A model generated the notes under the pieces. The model did not search any database, was not told where the DNA came from, and worked only from the letters and a program-made list of their open reading frames with translations. A stretch of 64,000 bases of DNA from Neptunitalea lumnitzerae. GTDB lineage: Bacteria > Bacteroidota > Bacteroidia > Flavobacteriales > Flavobacteriaceae. The stretch covers positions 434,001 through 498,000 of the forward strand of contig NZ_BRVO01000002.1 in NCBI RefSeq assembly GCF_027924185.1, in the 5' to 3' direction. Below are positions 39,789 through 47,510 of this stretch, piece after piece. Position numbers and translations under genes: made by a program. Each line of letters opens with the position of its first letter. Within the stretch, counting starts at the first letter, position 1.

Positions 39789-40988
39789 ATGAGTCAGCAA
39801 TTTTCTCCATTTAGTAAAGAAGAATTAATTCCTCAAGAGGAAAAATTGGAAATTGCTAAAAAGAAAGGCGAGCTATTTATAGGTATCCCTAAAGAGAGCT
39901 CTTACCAAGAAAAACGTGTTTGCTTAACTCCTGATGCCGTAAATGCCCTTACAGCCCAAGGTCACAGAGTTCTAATTGAGTCTCAAGCGGGAATTGATTC
40001 TAATTTTTCAGATACTGAATACAGTAATGCTGGTGGAGAAATAACCCATGATACTGAAAGGGTTTATGGCTGCCCAATTATATTAAAAGTAGAACCACCA
40101 ACAGCTAGTGAGCTAACCATGATAAAACCTAAAACGGTTTTAATTTCTGCTTTACAAATAAAAACACAATCAAAGAAATATTTTGAAAATCTTGCAGCCA
40201 AGAAAATTACTGCATTAGGTTTTGAATATATTAAAGATGCCGATGGTAATTACCCTGCAGTTCGTTCATTAAGTGAAATTGCTGGTACTGCCTCTATATT
40301 AATTGCGGCAGAACTACTTACCAATGCCAATTGCGGAAATGGATTAATGTTTGGAAACGTTAGTGGTGTTCCACCCGTTAATGTTGTTGTACTTGGTGGT
40401 GGAACTGTTGGAGAATTTGCTTCAAGGTCTGCACTTGGTTTAGGCGCCGAGGTTAAATTGTTTGACAATTCTATAACTCGTTTAAGAAATGTACAAACCA
40501 ATTTAGGAAGACCTATTTACACATCTACCATACAACCGAAAAATTTATTGAAAGCTCTTAAGCGTTGTGATGTTGTAATTGGTGCCGTTAGAGGTAAAGA
40601 CAGAGCCCCTATTTTAGTTACTGAAGATATGGTTCAACACATGAAAAAAGGGTCTGTAATTATTGATGTTAGCATTGATATGGGCGGATGTTTTGAAACC
40701 AGTGAGGTTACCACTCATGACAATCCTACTTTTGAAAAACATGGTGTTATACATTATTGTGTACCTAATATACCTTCACGATACTCCAGAACAGCCTCAC
40801 TTTCAATAAGTAATATTGTAACACCATATTTATTAGAAATAGGTGAGCATGGCGGTTTAGAAAATTCTTTAAGAATAGACAAAGGTTTAAGAAACGGTTT
40901 GTATTTTTACCACGGAATTTTAACTAATAAATCTGTGGGAGAATGGTTTGATTTAACCCATAGAGATATTAATTTATTGATATTTTAA
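39789..40988 (+). CDS. ald: Alanine dehydrogenase
   Basis: This NAD-dependent enzyme interconverts L-alanine with pyruvate and ammonia. The family opening IGIPKESSYQEKRVCLTPD, the substrate-side motif VLISALQIK, the Rossmann glycine-rich loop VVLGGGTVGEFA (about residue 200), the conserved GAVRGKDRAPILV and the closing region with DIGGC-like sequence (SIDMGGCFET) are all present. With 399 residues it is slightly longer than the 370 typical of Bacillus-type enzymes because of an extra N-terminal segment (MSQQFSPFSKEELIPQEEKL). It precedes a small membrane-anchored protein by 12 bases. Transhydrogenase alpha subunit is the main alternative, but no beta-subunit gene is adjacent. Confidence 0.9.
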   Translation: MSQQFSPFSKEELIPQEEKLEIAKKKGELFIGIPKESSYQEKRVCLTPDAVNALTAQGHRVLIESQAGIDSNFSDTEYSNAGGEITHDTERVYGCPIILKVEPPTASELTMIKPKTVLISALQIKTQSKKYFENLAAKKITALGFEYIKDADGNYPAVRSLSEIAGTASILIAAELLTNANCGNGLMFGNVSGVPPVNVVVLGGGTVGEFASRSALGLGAEVKLFDNSITRLRNVQTNLGRPIYTSTIQPKNLLKALKRCDVVIGAVRGKDRAPILVTEDMVQHMKKGSVIIDVSIDMGGCFETSEVTTHDNPTFEKHGVIHYCVPNIPSRYSRTASLSISNIVTPYLLEIGEHGGLENSLRIDKGLRNGLYFYHGILTNKSVGEWFDLTHRDINLLIF

Positions 40989-41000
40989 TTTCTTAACCCA

Positions 41001-41378
41001 ATGATTAAAAGAATTGGTTTCTTTTTAATAGGCCTATCAATAGGTATTATTTTTGTTGTTTTCTTTTTACAAACTAGACAAGAAAAAGTTGATTTTTGCT
41101 ACTTGCCAAACTGTAGAGTCTTAAAGAATATAAGAAGCAAAGGTTTAAAAATAGATTCTTTAGCACAAGGAGCTATGGATACTCATGCTATGGATATAGA
41201 AGATCTAAAAAATATACTTACCTACGGAGATGTGGATTTTTCTAACAGCGACACAAAGTCTGAACCCTGCAAAACTTATTTAGTTGAGGCTATTTGGAAA
41301 GAACAAGATGTTGCTATCACCGTTTTAAATTGTGAAAAAGAAGCTCACATTAAAAATATTAATGTAGAAAAGGACTAG
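41001..41378 (+). CDS. Small membrane-anchored protein, DUF4258-like
   Basis: This 125-residue protein has one N-terminal membrane helix (about 5-26) and a soluble domain outside it. The segments CYLPNCRVLKNIRSKGL, LKNILTYGDVDFSNSDTKSE and PCKTYLVEA resemble DUF4258-type proteins of Flavobacteriaceae. There are cysteines at positions in FCYLPNC and EPCKTY and near the end (VLNCEK), which could form disulfides. It follows alanine dehydrogenase by 12 bases and ends one base before the convergent proline dehydrogenase stop codon, leaving no room for a terminator. Function is unknown. Confidence 0.72.
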   Translation: MIKRIGFFLIGLSIGIIFVVFFLQTRQEKVDFCYLPNCRVLKNIRSKGLKIDSLAQGAMDTHAMDIEDLKNILTYGDVDFSNSDTKSEPCKTYLVEAIWKEQDVAITVLNCEKEAHIKNINVEKD

Positions 41379-42551
41379 TTATACTAGCTCTTTTCTTCTT
41401 TGTTTTTCAGCCTTTAAAAGGTTAAGCTCTCTACTTGTTTGTCCGGCAACCGAAGTATTCTCTTCTGCCCTTCTTATCAAATACGGCATTACATCTTTTA
41501 CAGGACCAAAAGGCATATATTTTGATACATTATAACCATCATTTGCAAGGTTATAACTAATATGGTCACTCATACCGTATAATTGTCCAAAATAAACACG
41601 TTTATCATTAAGAGCTATATCCTTGTCTTGCAACATTTGCATTAGCATATAAGAGCTTTCTTCATTATGAGTACCTGCAAAAATTGCCATATCATCTATA
41701 TGATCTAACATATAGGTTATAGCTGCGTTATAATTTTCATCAGTAGCCTGCTTAGATTCACAAATAGGAGATTTATAACCTTTTTCTTCTGCTCTTTCAT
41801 TTTCCTTCTCCATATACGCACCTCTAACTACTTTCATTCCTATATGAAAACCTTCTTCTTGCGCTACTTTGTGTAGTTTTTTTAAATAAGCAAGCCTATC
41901 CCATCTATACATTTGAAGTGTATTGTAAACAATAGCCTTCTCCTTATTGTATTTACGCATCATTTCTTCAATCAAATGGTCAACAGCATCTTGCATCCAA
42001 CTTTCTTCAGCATCAATAAGCAACGGAACATCATTATCAAAAGCAGTTTTACAAACTTTATCATAACGCGCTACTACTCTATTCCATTCTTCCTTTTCAC
42101 TAGAGCTTAATTCTTTACCTTCACCTATTTTCTGATATAAAGCAAAACGTCCGAATCCAGTTGGTTTAAAAACAGAGAAAGGAAGGGCTTTATTATTTTT
42201 AGAAAAAGAAATAAGCTTAATTATTTTCTCAGCTGCATGATCAAAATGCGCTTCATCTTCCTTTCCTTCCACTGAGTAATCTAAAATAGAAGTAACTCCT
42301 TTTTCATGCATTTTAGAAACTTTCTCTAAGCAATCTTCCTCATTGACTCCTCCACAAAAATGATCAAAGACAGTAACTCTTATTAATCCATCAACTGGTA
42401 AGTGTGCTTTAATGCAAAAATTAGTAACCGCTGTTCCTATTTTAACCAACGGCTCGTTGGCTATCATTTTAAATAAGAAATAAGCTCTTTCAAGTTCAGA
42501 ATCCGTTTTTAAAGCAAAAGCGACCTCTGTATTCTCAAAATATTTTTTCAT
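41379..42551 (-). CDS. Proline dehydrogenase
   Basis: This FAD enzyme oxidises L-proline to pyrroline-5-carboxylate and passes electrons to the respiratory chain. I prefer the ATG at 42551 (MKKYFENTEVAFALKT) over 42584, which adds an unrelated hydrophobic prefix. Barrel motifs include SILDYSVEGKEDE, FKPTGFGRF, LLIDAEESWMQDA, KVVRGAYMEKENERA, FAGTHNEESS and the C-terminal FGQLYGMSD...YMPFGPVKDVMPYLIRRAEEN, with the RRAEEN motif diagnostic of the family. It is a stand-alone enzyme, not the PutA fusion; a pyrroline-5-carboxylate dehydrogenase gene is not in the window. It is divergent from aroB. Confidence 0.94.
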   Translation of the reverse strand: MKKYFENTEVAFALKTDSELERAYFLFKMIANEPLVKIGTAVTNFCIKAHLPVDGLIRVTVFDHFCGGVNEEDCLEKVSKMHEKGVTSILDYSVEGKEDEAHFDHAAEKIIKLISFSKNNKALPFSVFKPTGFGRFALYQKIGEGKELSSSEKEEWNRVVARYDKVCKTAFDNDVPLLIDAEESWMQDAVDHLIEEMMRKYNKEKAIVYNTLQMYRWDRLAYLKKLHKVAQEEGFHIGMKVVRGAYMEKENERAEEKGYKSPICESKQATDENYNAAITYMLDHIDDMAIFAGTHNEESSYMLMQMLQDKDIALNDKRVYFGQLYGMSDHISYNLANDGYNVSKYMPFGPVKDVMPYLIRRAEENTSVAGQTSRELNLLKAEKQRRKELV

Positions 42552-42774
42552 ATAAAACAAAAAGTTAAGTGAGCAAATATACAATTGGATTAATTATATT
42601 TTTCAAGAAAAACGCACAATATTTTAAGTTCATTATAACAACTTATTAACAGCATTTTAGTAGTTGAATTATAGCTTTTAATAAATTAATATGGTACATG
42701 TATTTTTGGGTAAACTGTTTCTTTAGCAAAGAAAATGTAGTTATTTTGCATAAGTGATTTTAAAATAATAAAAA

Positions 42775-43842
42775 TTGGAAGCTATAACCTCTATAAATTA
42801 TAATGTGCATTTTAATTTAGATGCATATACTGCTCTAAACAACTATTTAAAAGAAACTTCTTATTCTAAAATTTTTATTTTGGTAGATACCAATACCCAT
42901 GTATGCTGTTTACCTAATTTTATGGGAGCAATAGAAGGTAATTATCCTTTTGAAATTATTGAAATTGAACAAGGAGAAATTAACAAAACTATTGAGACAT
43001 GCGCGGCTGTATGGAGTGCCATTTCTGAACTAGAAGGAGACAGAAAAAGTTTGATCATTAATTTAGGTGGTGGCGTAGTTACAGATTTGGGAGGTTTTGT
43101 AGCCGCTACCTATATGAGAGGTATCGATTTTATAAATGTACCCACTACCCTATTATCTATGGTAGATGCTTCTGTTGGTGGAAAAACGGGAGTAGACTTA
43201 GGAAGCTTAAAAAATCAGGTAGGTGTATTTTGTACTCCTAAAATGGTTTTAGTTATAACTGATTTTCTTAAAACACTACCAGCTAATGAAATGAGAAGTG
43301 GTATGGCAGAAATGCTTAAGCACGGACTCATTGCAGATGAAGAATACTGGAATGAATTTAAAAATCTTGAGAATTTAAATTTAAATGATTTAGATAGACT
43401 TATATACGCTTCAGTGGTAATAAAAAACACCGTTGTAAAAGCTGATCTTAAAGAGCAAAATCTGCGAAAAATATTAAATTTTGGTCATACTCTTGGCCAT
43501 GCCGTAGAATCTTATTTTCTAAATAGTGAAACCCGAGCAACTTTATTGCATGGAGAAGCCATTGCTATAGGTATGATTTTGGCTGCACATTTGTCTTTCC
43601 AAGCATTGGGATTCCCTATTGAAAAAGCGAAAGAAATTAAATCGGTTATAACCACATACTTTGAAAAAGTTTCTATTTCTGAAGAAGAATTGGAACACAT
43701 AATTACCTTAATGAAACATGACAAAAAGAACTCTTTTGGCAACGTAAATTTTGTTCTTTTAAAAGATATAGCTCAACCAGAAATAGATATTAACGTATCT
43801 AAAAAAATGATTTTCAAGTCTTTAGAATTTTACAAAAAATAA
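42775..43842 (+). CDS. aroB: 3-dehydroquinate synthase
   Basis: The second enzyme of the shikimate pathway, NAD- and metal-dependent. Landmarks are NLGGGVVTDLGGFVAATYMRG-type NAD loop around residues 98-118, VDASVGGKTGVDL, KTGMAEMLKHG-like RSGMAEMLKHGLI, and the metal ligands in FGHTLGHAVES and LHGEAIAIGM. The start must be TTG at 42775: an in-frame TAA lies just upstream (42769), the first in-frame ATG is far inside the conserved N-terminus, and the TTG gives the N-terminal length usual for this family in Flavobacteriaceae. A weak initiation codon would keep expression modest. The gene is divergent from proline dehydrogenase. Confidence 0.93.
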   Translation: MEAITSINYNVHFNLDAYTALNNYLKETSYSKIFILVDTNTHVCCLPNFMGAIEGNYPFEIIEIEQGEINKTIETCAAVWSAISELEGDRKSLIINLGGGVVTDLGGFVAATYMRGIDFINVPTTLLSMVDASVGGKTGVDLGSLKNQVGVFCTPKMVLVITDFLKTLPANEMRSGMAEMLKHGLIADEEYWNEFKNLENLNLNDLDRLIYASVVIKNTVVKADLKEQNLRKILNFGHTLGHAVESYFLNSETRATLLHGEAIAIGMILAAHLSFQALGFPIEKAKEIKSVITTYFEKVSISEEELEHIITLMKHDKKNSFGNVNFVLLKDIAQPEIDINVSKKMIFKSLEFYKK

Positions 43843-44117
43843 TAATTTATGTTTGTGTTTTTAAATATTTTATTCACTTTTGTACGGCAATCAAGAGCAT
43901 AAATGAATAAAATTAAAACACATATAATTACTAAATCTAACCATAAGAATAACTCTTTCATTCATAAAGAAGTATCCTCTTATGGCAATAGATTATATGT
44001 AGCTCTAAATTTTAATCTTCTGTTAATTTTTACATTTAATTGCCTTCGTATTTAATATTTATCGTAATTTTTTTAAGTTTTAAAAAACAATCAATATTAA
44101 TACACATATAGATAGTA

Positions 44118-45512
44118 ATGAAGAATAAATATATTGATCTTATTGATCAGACCTATTACTTTCCTCAAGAGGAATTTACTTTAGATGATGAAAAACTTCA
44201 ATTCCATGGTATTGACTTAATGAAGTTGATTGAAGAATATGGGGCTCCACTAAAGTTCACTTATTTACCGCAAATTTCTAATAATATAAAAAAAGCCAAA
44301 CATTGGTTTGAAAAAGCATTAGATAAACATAATTATAAGGGTAACTACAACTATTGTTATTGTACTAAAAGTTCGCATTTTGAGCATATTCTAAATGAGG
44401 CTTTAAAAAATGATATCCACATAGAAACTTCTTCTGCATTTGATATTGATATTGTTAATAACCTTATTAACCAAGGTAAAATAACAGAAAACAATTATAT
44501 CATCTGTAATGGTTTTAAACGTGATAAATACATTGCAAACATTGGTAATTTGATTAATGGAGGTCATGATAAATGTATTCCTATTATAGATAATTATGAG
44601 GAGCTTGATTTACTTACCGATGCTATAGATAAGGATTTTCAAGTAGGTATTAGAATTGCATCTGAAGAAGAACCAAAATTTGAGTTTTACACAAGTAGAC
44701 TAGGAATTGGTTATAAAAATATAGTTCCTTTTTACGAAAGAGAAATAAAAGACAATGACAAAGTAACTCTTAAAATGCTTCATTTTTTCATTAATACTGG
44801 TATACGTGATACCTCTTATTATTGGAATGAACTTGTGAAGTGTTTAAAAGTTTACATTCAATTACGTAAAATTTGCCCAACTGTTGATAGCTTGAATATA
44901 GGTGGAGGTTTCCCTATCAAAAATTCATTAGCATTTAACTACGATTATGAATATATGGTAGATGAGATCATATATCAAATAAAAGTAGCTTGTGATGATG
45001 CTGGTGTACCTGTACCAAATATTTTTACGGAATTTGGAAGTTTTACAGTTGGAGAAAGTGGTGGTGCCATTTATGAGGTTTTGTATCAAAAACAGCAAAA
45101 TGACAGAGAAAAGTGGAACATGATTAATTCTTCATTTATTACCACTTTACCAGACACTTGGGCTATTAGTAAAAGGTTTATAATGCTAGCTGTAAACCGC
45201 TGGAAAGATGAATACGAAAGAGTCTTATTAGGTGGATTAACTTGTGATAGTGATGATTATTATAACAGTGAGCAAAACATGGCAGCCATCTATTTACCAA
45301 AGTTCAATAAAAACAAACCTTTGTATATAGGCTTTTTTAATACAGGAGCATATCAAGAAACCATAGGAGGTTTTGGAGGTTTACAACACTGTTTAATACC
45401 TACACCAAAACATGTATTAATAGATAGAGATGAAAATGGCCAAATAACAACCAAATTATTTGCAGAACAGCAAAAGGCGGAAGATATGTTAGCCATTTTA
45501 GGTTATAAGTAA
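44118..45512 (+). CDS. speA: Arginine decarboxylase, PLP-dependent alanine-racemase-fold type
   Basis: Predicted to convert arginine to agmatine. The 464-residue protein has the fold III (alanine racemase-like) barrel with the PLP lysine K84 in YCTKSSHF, the phosphate-binding glycine loop LNIGGGFPIKN at about residue 269, and the C-terminal active-site cysteine region LLGGLTCDSDDYY near residue 375. It is a shorter type than E. coli SpeA (about 630 residues) and is commonly annotated as arginine decarboxylase in Bacteroidota. Diaminopimelate or ornithine decarboxylase are alternatives; the presence of agmatine deiminase and N-carbamoylputrescine amidase at 59618-61556 supports agmatine as product. 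A deoxyhypusine-synthase-like gene follows after 78 bases. Confidence 0.85.
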   Translation: MKNKYIDLIDQTYYFPQEEFTLDDEKLQFHGIDLMKLIEEYGAPLKFTYLPQISNNIKKAKHWFEKALDKHNYKGNYNYCYCTKSSHFEHILNEALKNDIHIETSSAFDIDIVNNLINQGKITENNYIICNGFKRDKYIANIGNLINGGHDKCIPIIDNYEELDLLTDAIDKDFQVGIRIASEEEPKFEFYTSRLGIGYKNIVPFYEREIKDNDKVTLKMLHFFINTGIRDTSYYWNELVKCLKVYIQLRKICPTVDSLNIGGGFPIKNSLAFNYDYEYMVDEIIYQIKVACDDAGVPVPNIFTEFGSFTVGESGGAIYEVLYQKQQNDREKWNMINSSFITTLPDTWAISKRFIMLAVNRWKDEYERVLLGGLTCDSDDYYNSEQNMAAIYLPKFNKNKPLYIGFFNTGAYQETIGGFGGLQHCLIPTPKHVLIDRDENGQITTKLFAEQQKAEDMLAILGYK

Positions 45513-45590
45513 TTTTATAACTAATTTTTAAACGTTTAATTATATTTAAGTCAACATATTAAGCTTAAATATTTATATAAAAAATATATT

Positions 45591-46562
45591 ATGAGTAAAG
45601 GTCCTATCTCAAATTTTATAGAGAAATATTATTTACATTTCAACTCTGCTACAGTAGTTGATGCTGCTAAAGCTTATGAAGAACAATTGAAAAGTGGTTC
45701 TAAAATGATGGTTACTTTAGCCGGTGCTATGAGTACTGCAGAATTAGGTAAAATTTTTGCAGAAATGATTAGACAAGATAAAGTTCAAATTATTTCTTGT
45801 ACCGGAGCCAACTTAGAAGAAGATATTATGAACCTTGTAGCGCATTCACACTACAAAAGAGTTCCTAACTATAGAGATTTAACTCCAAAAGAAGAATGGG
45901 AGTTATTAGAAAAAGGTCTTAATCGTGTTACAGATACATGTATACCTGAAGAAGAAGCTTTTAGAAGATTACAAAAGCACATTTATAATATATGGAAAGA
46001 AGCAGAAGAAAAAGGTGAACGCTATTTTCCACATGAATTCATGTACAAAATGCTTTTATCTGGTGTTCTAGAAGAATACTACGAAATAGATTTAAAGGAT
46101 TCTTGGATGTATGCTGCTGCAGAGAAAAACCTTCCTATTGTTGTACCTGGTTGGGAAGATAGTACTATGGGTAATATTTTTGCTTCATATGTAATTAAAG
46201 GTGAGTTAAAAGCTACCACTATGAAAAGTGGTATTGAGTACATGACGTTTTTAGCTGACTGGTACAGAAACAATTGTGATAATGGAATTGGTTTCTTTCA
46301 GATTGGTGGTGGTATTGCAGGTGATTTTCCTATTTGTGTTGTACCAATGCTTTACCAAGATCTTGAAATGCACGACGTACCTTTTTGGAGCTATTTTTGC
46401 CAAATTTCAGATTCCACTACTAGCTATGGGTCTTATTCAGGAGCAGTACCAAACGAAAAAATTACTTGGGGTAAATTAGATATAGATACACCAAAGTTTA
46501 TTATTGAATCTGACGCTACTATAGTAGCTCCATTAATATTTGCTTATTTGCTAGATATGTAG
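45591..46562 (+). CDS. Deoxyhypusine-synthase-family protein with altered amine-binding residues
   Basis: This 323-residue NAD-dependent enzyme family transfers an aminobutyl group from spermidine to an amine. Bacteria lack the eukaryotic target eIF5A, and some bacterial relatives make homospermidine. The NAD loops (TLAGAMSTAELG, SCTGANLEEDI) are clear, and the catalytic lysine is kept as K295 in TWGKLD, with W293 and E289 also kept. By my alignment the human residues H288, N292, D313 and D316 correspond to D245, C249, Y279 and Y282 here, so the amine pocket is remodelled. It lies between arginine decarboxylase and a small acidic protein, probably in one transcript. The precise reaction is open; a polyamine-forming step is inferred. 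Confidence 0.85.
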   Translation: MSKGPISNFIEKYYLHFNSATVVDAAKAYEEQLKSGSKMMVTLAGAMSTAELGKIFAEMIRQDKVQIISCTGANLEEDIMNLVAHSHYKRVPNYRDLTPKEEWELLEKGLNRVTDTCIPEEEAFRRLQKHIYNIWKEAEEKGERYFPHEFMYKMLLSGVLEEYYEIDLKDSWMYAAAEKNLPIVVPGWEDSTMGNIFASYVIKGELKATTMKSGIEYMTFLADWYRNNCDNGIGFFQIGGGIAGDFPICVVPMLYQDLEMHDVPFWSYFCQISDSTTSYGSYSGAVPNEKITWGKLDIDTPKFIIESDATIVAPLIFAYLLDM

Positions 46563-46636
46563 CAATTTTTTTACATTAAGATTTGTGATTAATAATATAT
46601 TTAGTTTAGATTTAACACATATAACTAAGGAAGTAT

Positions 46637-46927
46637 ATGAAACGTGTAATAGTTGACTATAAGAAACTTACAAACGAAATTTTGACACTTTTAGTGGAGA
46701 AATATCCTGATGGATACGGCGATGATGATATCATTAGCTTTAAAAATTTAAAAAATGAAACAGTGGAAGCTGTTGAAGTAAGAACCGAGGATTGTATTTA
46801 TCTGGTAAAAGTAAGTACACGTTTGGCAAATACTATGGAAAACTTTGATGAAGATGATGATTTTGACTCTTCAGACGATGTGTCTGATAGCATTGAAATG
46901 CCTGAAGATGCAGATGATGAAGATTAA
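46637..46927 (+). CDS. Small conserved protein with acidic tail
   Basis: This 96-residue cytoplasmic protein opens with MKRVIVDYKKLTNEILTLL and ...KYPDGYGDDDIISFKN, then a beta-rich middle (VEAVEVRTEDCIYLVKVS) and an acidic tail of Asp/Glu repeats (about residues 74-96). I know the pattern as a widespread Bacteroidota hypothetical protein with no assigned function. It follows the deoxyhypusine-synthase-like gene by 74 bases and ends in a strong terminator, so it is probably the last gene of the arginine decarboxylase transcript. A link to polyamines is suggested by position only. The acidic tail may bind basic partners. Confidence 0.78.
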   Translation: MKRVIVDYKKLTNEILTLLVEKYPDGYGDDDIISFKNLKNETVEAVEVRTEDCIYLVKVSTRLANTMENFDEDDDFDSSDDVSDSIEMPEDADDED

Positions 46928-46940
46928 ATGATAAGAAGAT

Positions 46941-46982
46941 AAAAAAAGGGTATTTACAATTAATTGTAAGTACCCTTTTTTT
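46941..46982. terminator. Strong bidirectional terminator
   Basis: A 21-base arm (46941-46961) and its partner (46962-46982) pair with one mismatch, with A7GGG and CCCT7 ends giving T-tracts on both strands. It lies between converging genes ending at 46927 and 46983; the right arm touches the DinB stop codon. Confidence 0.9.
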
Positions 46983-47510
46983 TTACAAATATCTTTCTTT
47001 GATAATGTTTAAATGATGTAGCATATGTGCACTTAACAAATACCCTAATGCTCTAACTGAAATAGTATTTTTAGATGCAACACCAATAAAATTCATTTTA
47101 CTAGGCTCAATGTTCTCAAATAATTGAATAGAACTTGCTCTAACCGCCCAAAATTCATTAATTAAACTATCAAAAGTTCTTTGGTTAGCATTAGAATTCA
47201 GCACATAATCATCTTCTTCAAACCCTGGCAATTCTTGCTGCTCTCCTCTACTTATACATAAAACTCTGTACTGAAAAATTCGTTCAGTATCAATTATGTG
47301 TGATAAAACTTCCTGTAAAGACCATTTACCAGTAGCATACGAAAACAGATATTTATCAGGTGGTATGGTCTCTATAACCTCATTAAAAATAAACAAAGAG
47401 GAGTGTAAGTTCCTAAGAACTCCCTCCTCTTTAATTAATTCTAAATATTTTGTTTGATACGCTACATACTCTTCAGTATCTAAAACGTCAATCAAATTAA
47501 AACCATTCAT
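46983..47510 (-). CDS. DinB-family protein
   Basis: This 175-residue four-helix protein belongs to the DinB/YfiT-like putative metalloenzyme family. The metal-binding histidines are likely those in LSHIIDTERIFQYR (about residue 70) and SAHMLHHLNIIKERYL at the C-terminus. A start-stop overlap of one base with the upstream PEP carboxylase gene suggests coupled translation. In low-G+C Gram-positives, related proteins act as thiol-dependent transferases (bacillithiol or mycothiol); this genome has bshB1, so a bacillithiol transferase role is possible but unproven. Confidence 0.87.
   Translation of the reverse strand: MNGFNLIDVLDTEEYVAYQTKYLELIKEEGVLRNLHSSLFIFNEVIETIPPDKYLFSYATGKWSLQEVLSHIIDTERIFQYRVLCISRGEQQELPGFEEDDYVLNSNANQRTFDSLINEFWAVRASSIQLFENIEPSKMNFIGVASKNTISVRALGYLLSAHMLHHLNIIKERYL

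Noticed and set aside
41380-41396. Short inverted repeat CTAGT-TAT-ACTAG between the DUF4258-like and proline dehydrogenase genes
   Set aside because: Only 5 bp, no convincing T-tract, and largely within the end of a coding region.
43903-44055. A 50-codon ORF (opening MNKIKTHIITKSNHKNNS) between aroB and the arginine decarboxylase gene
   Set aside because: No signal peptide, domain or ribosome-binding site; composition is that of AT-rich spacer, and the gap is the natural place for the speA promoter.
46637-46927. Possibility that the acidic small protein is a DNA-mimic anti-restriction or phage protein
   Set aside because: The acidic stretch is confined to the tail, the head has a conserved beta-rich domain, and there is no phage or restriction gene nearby.
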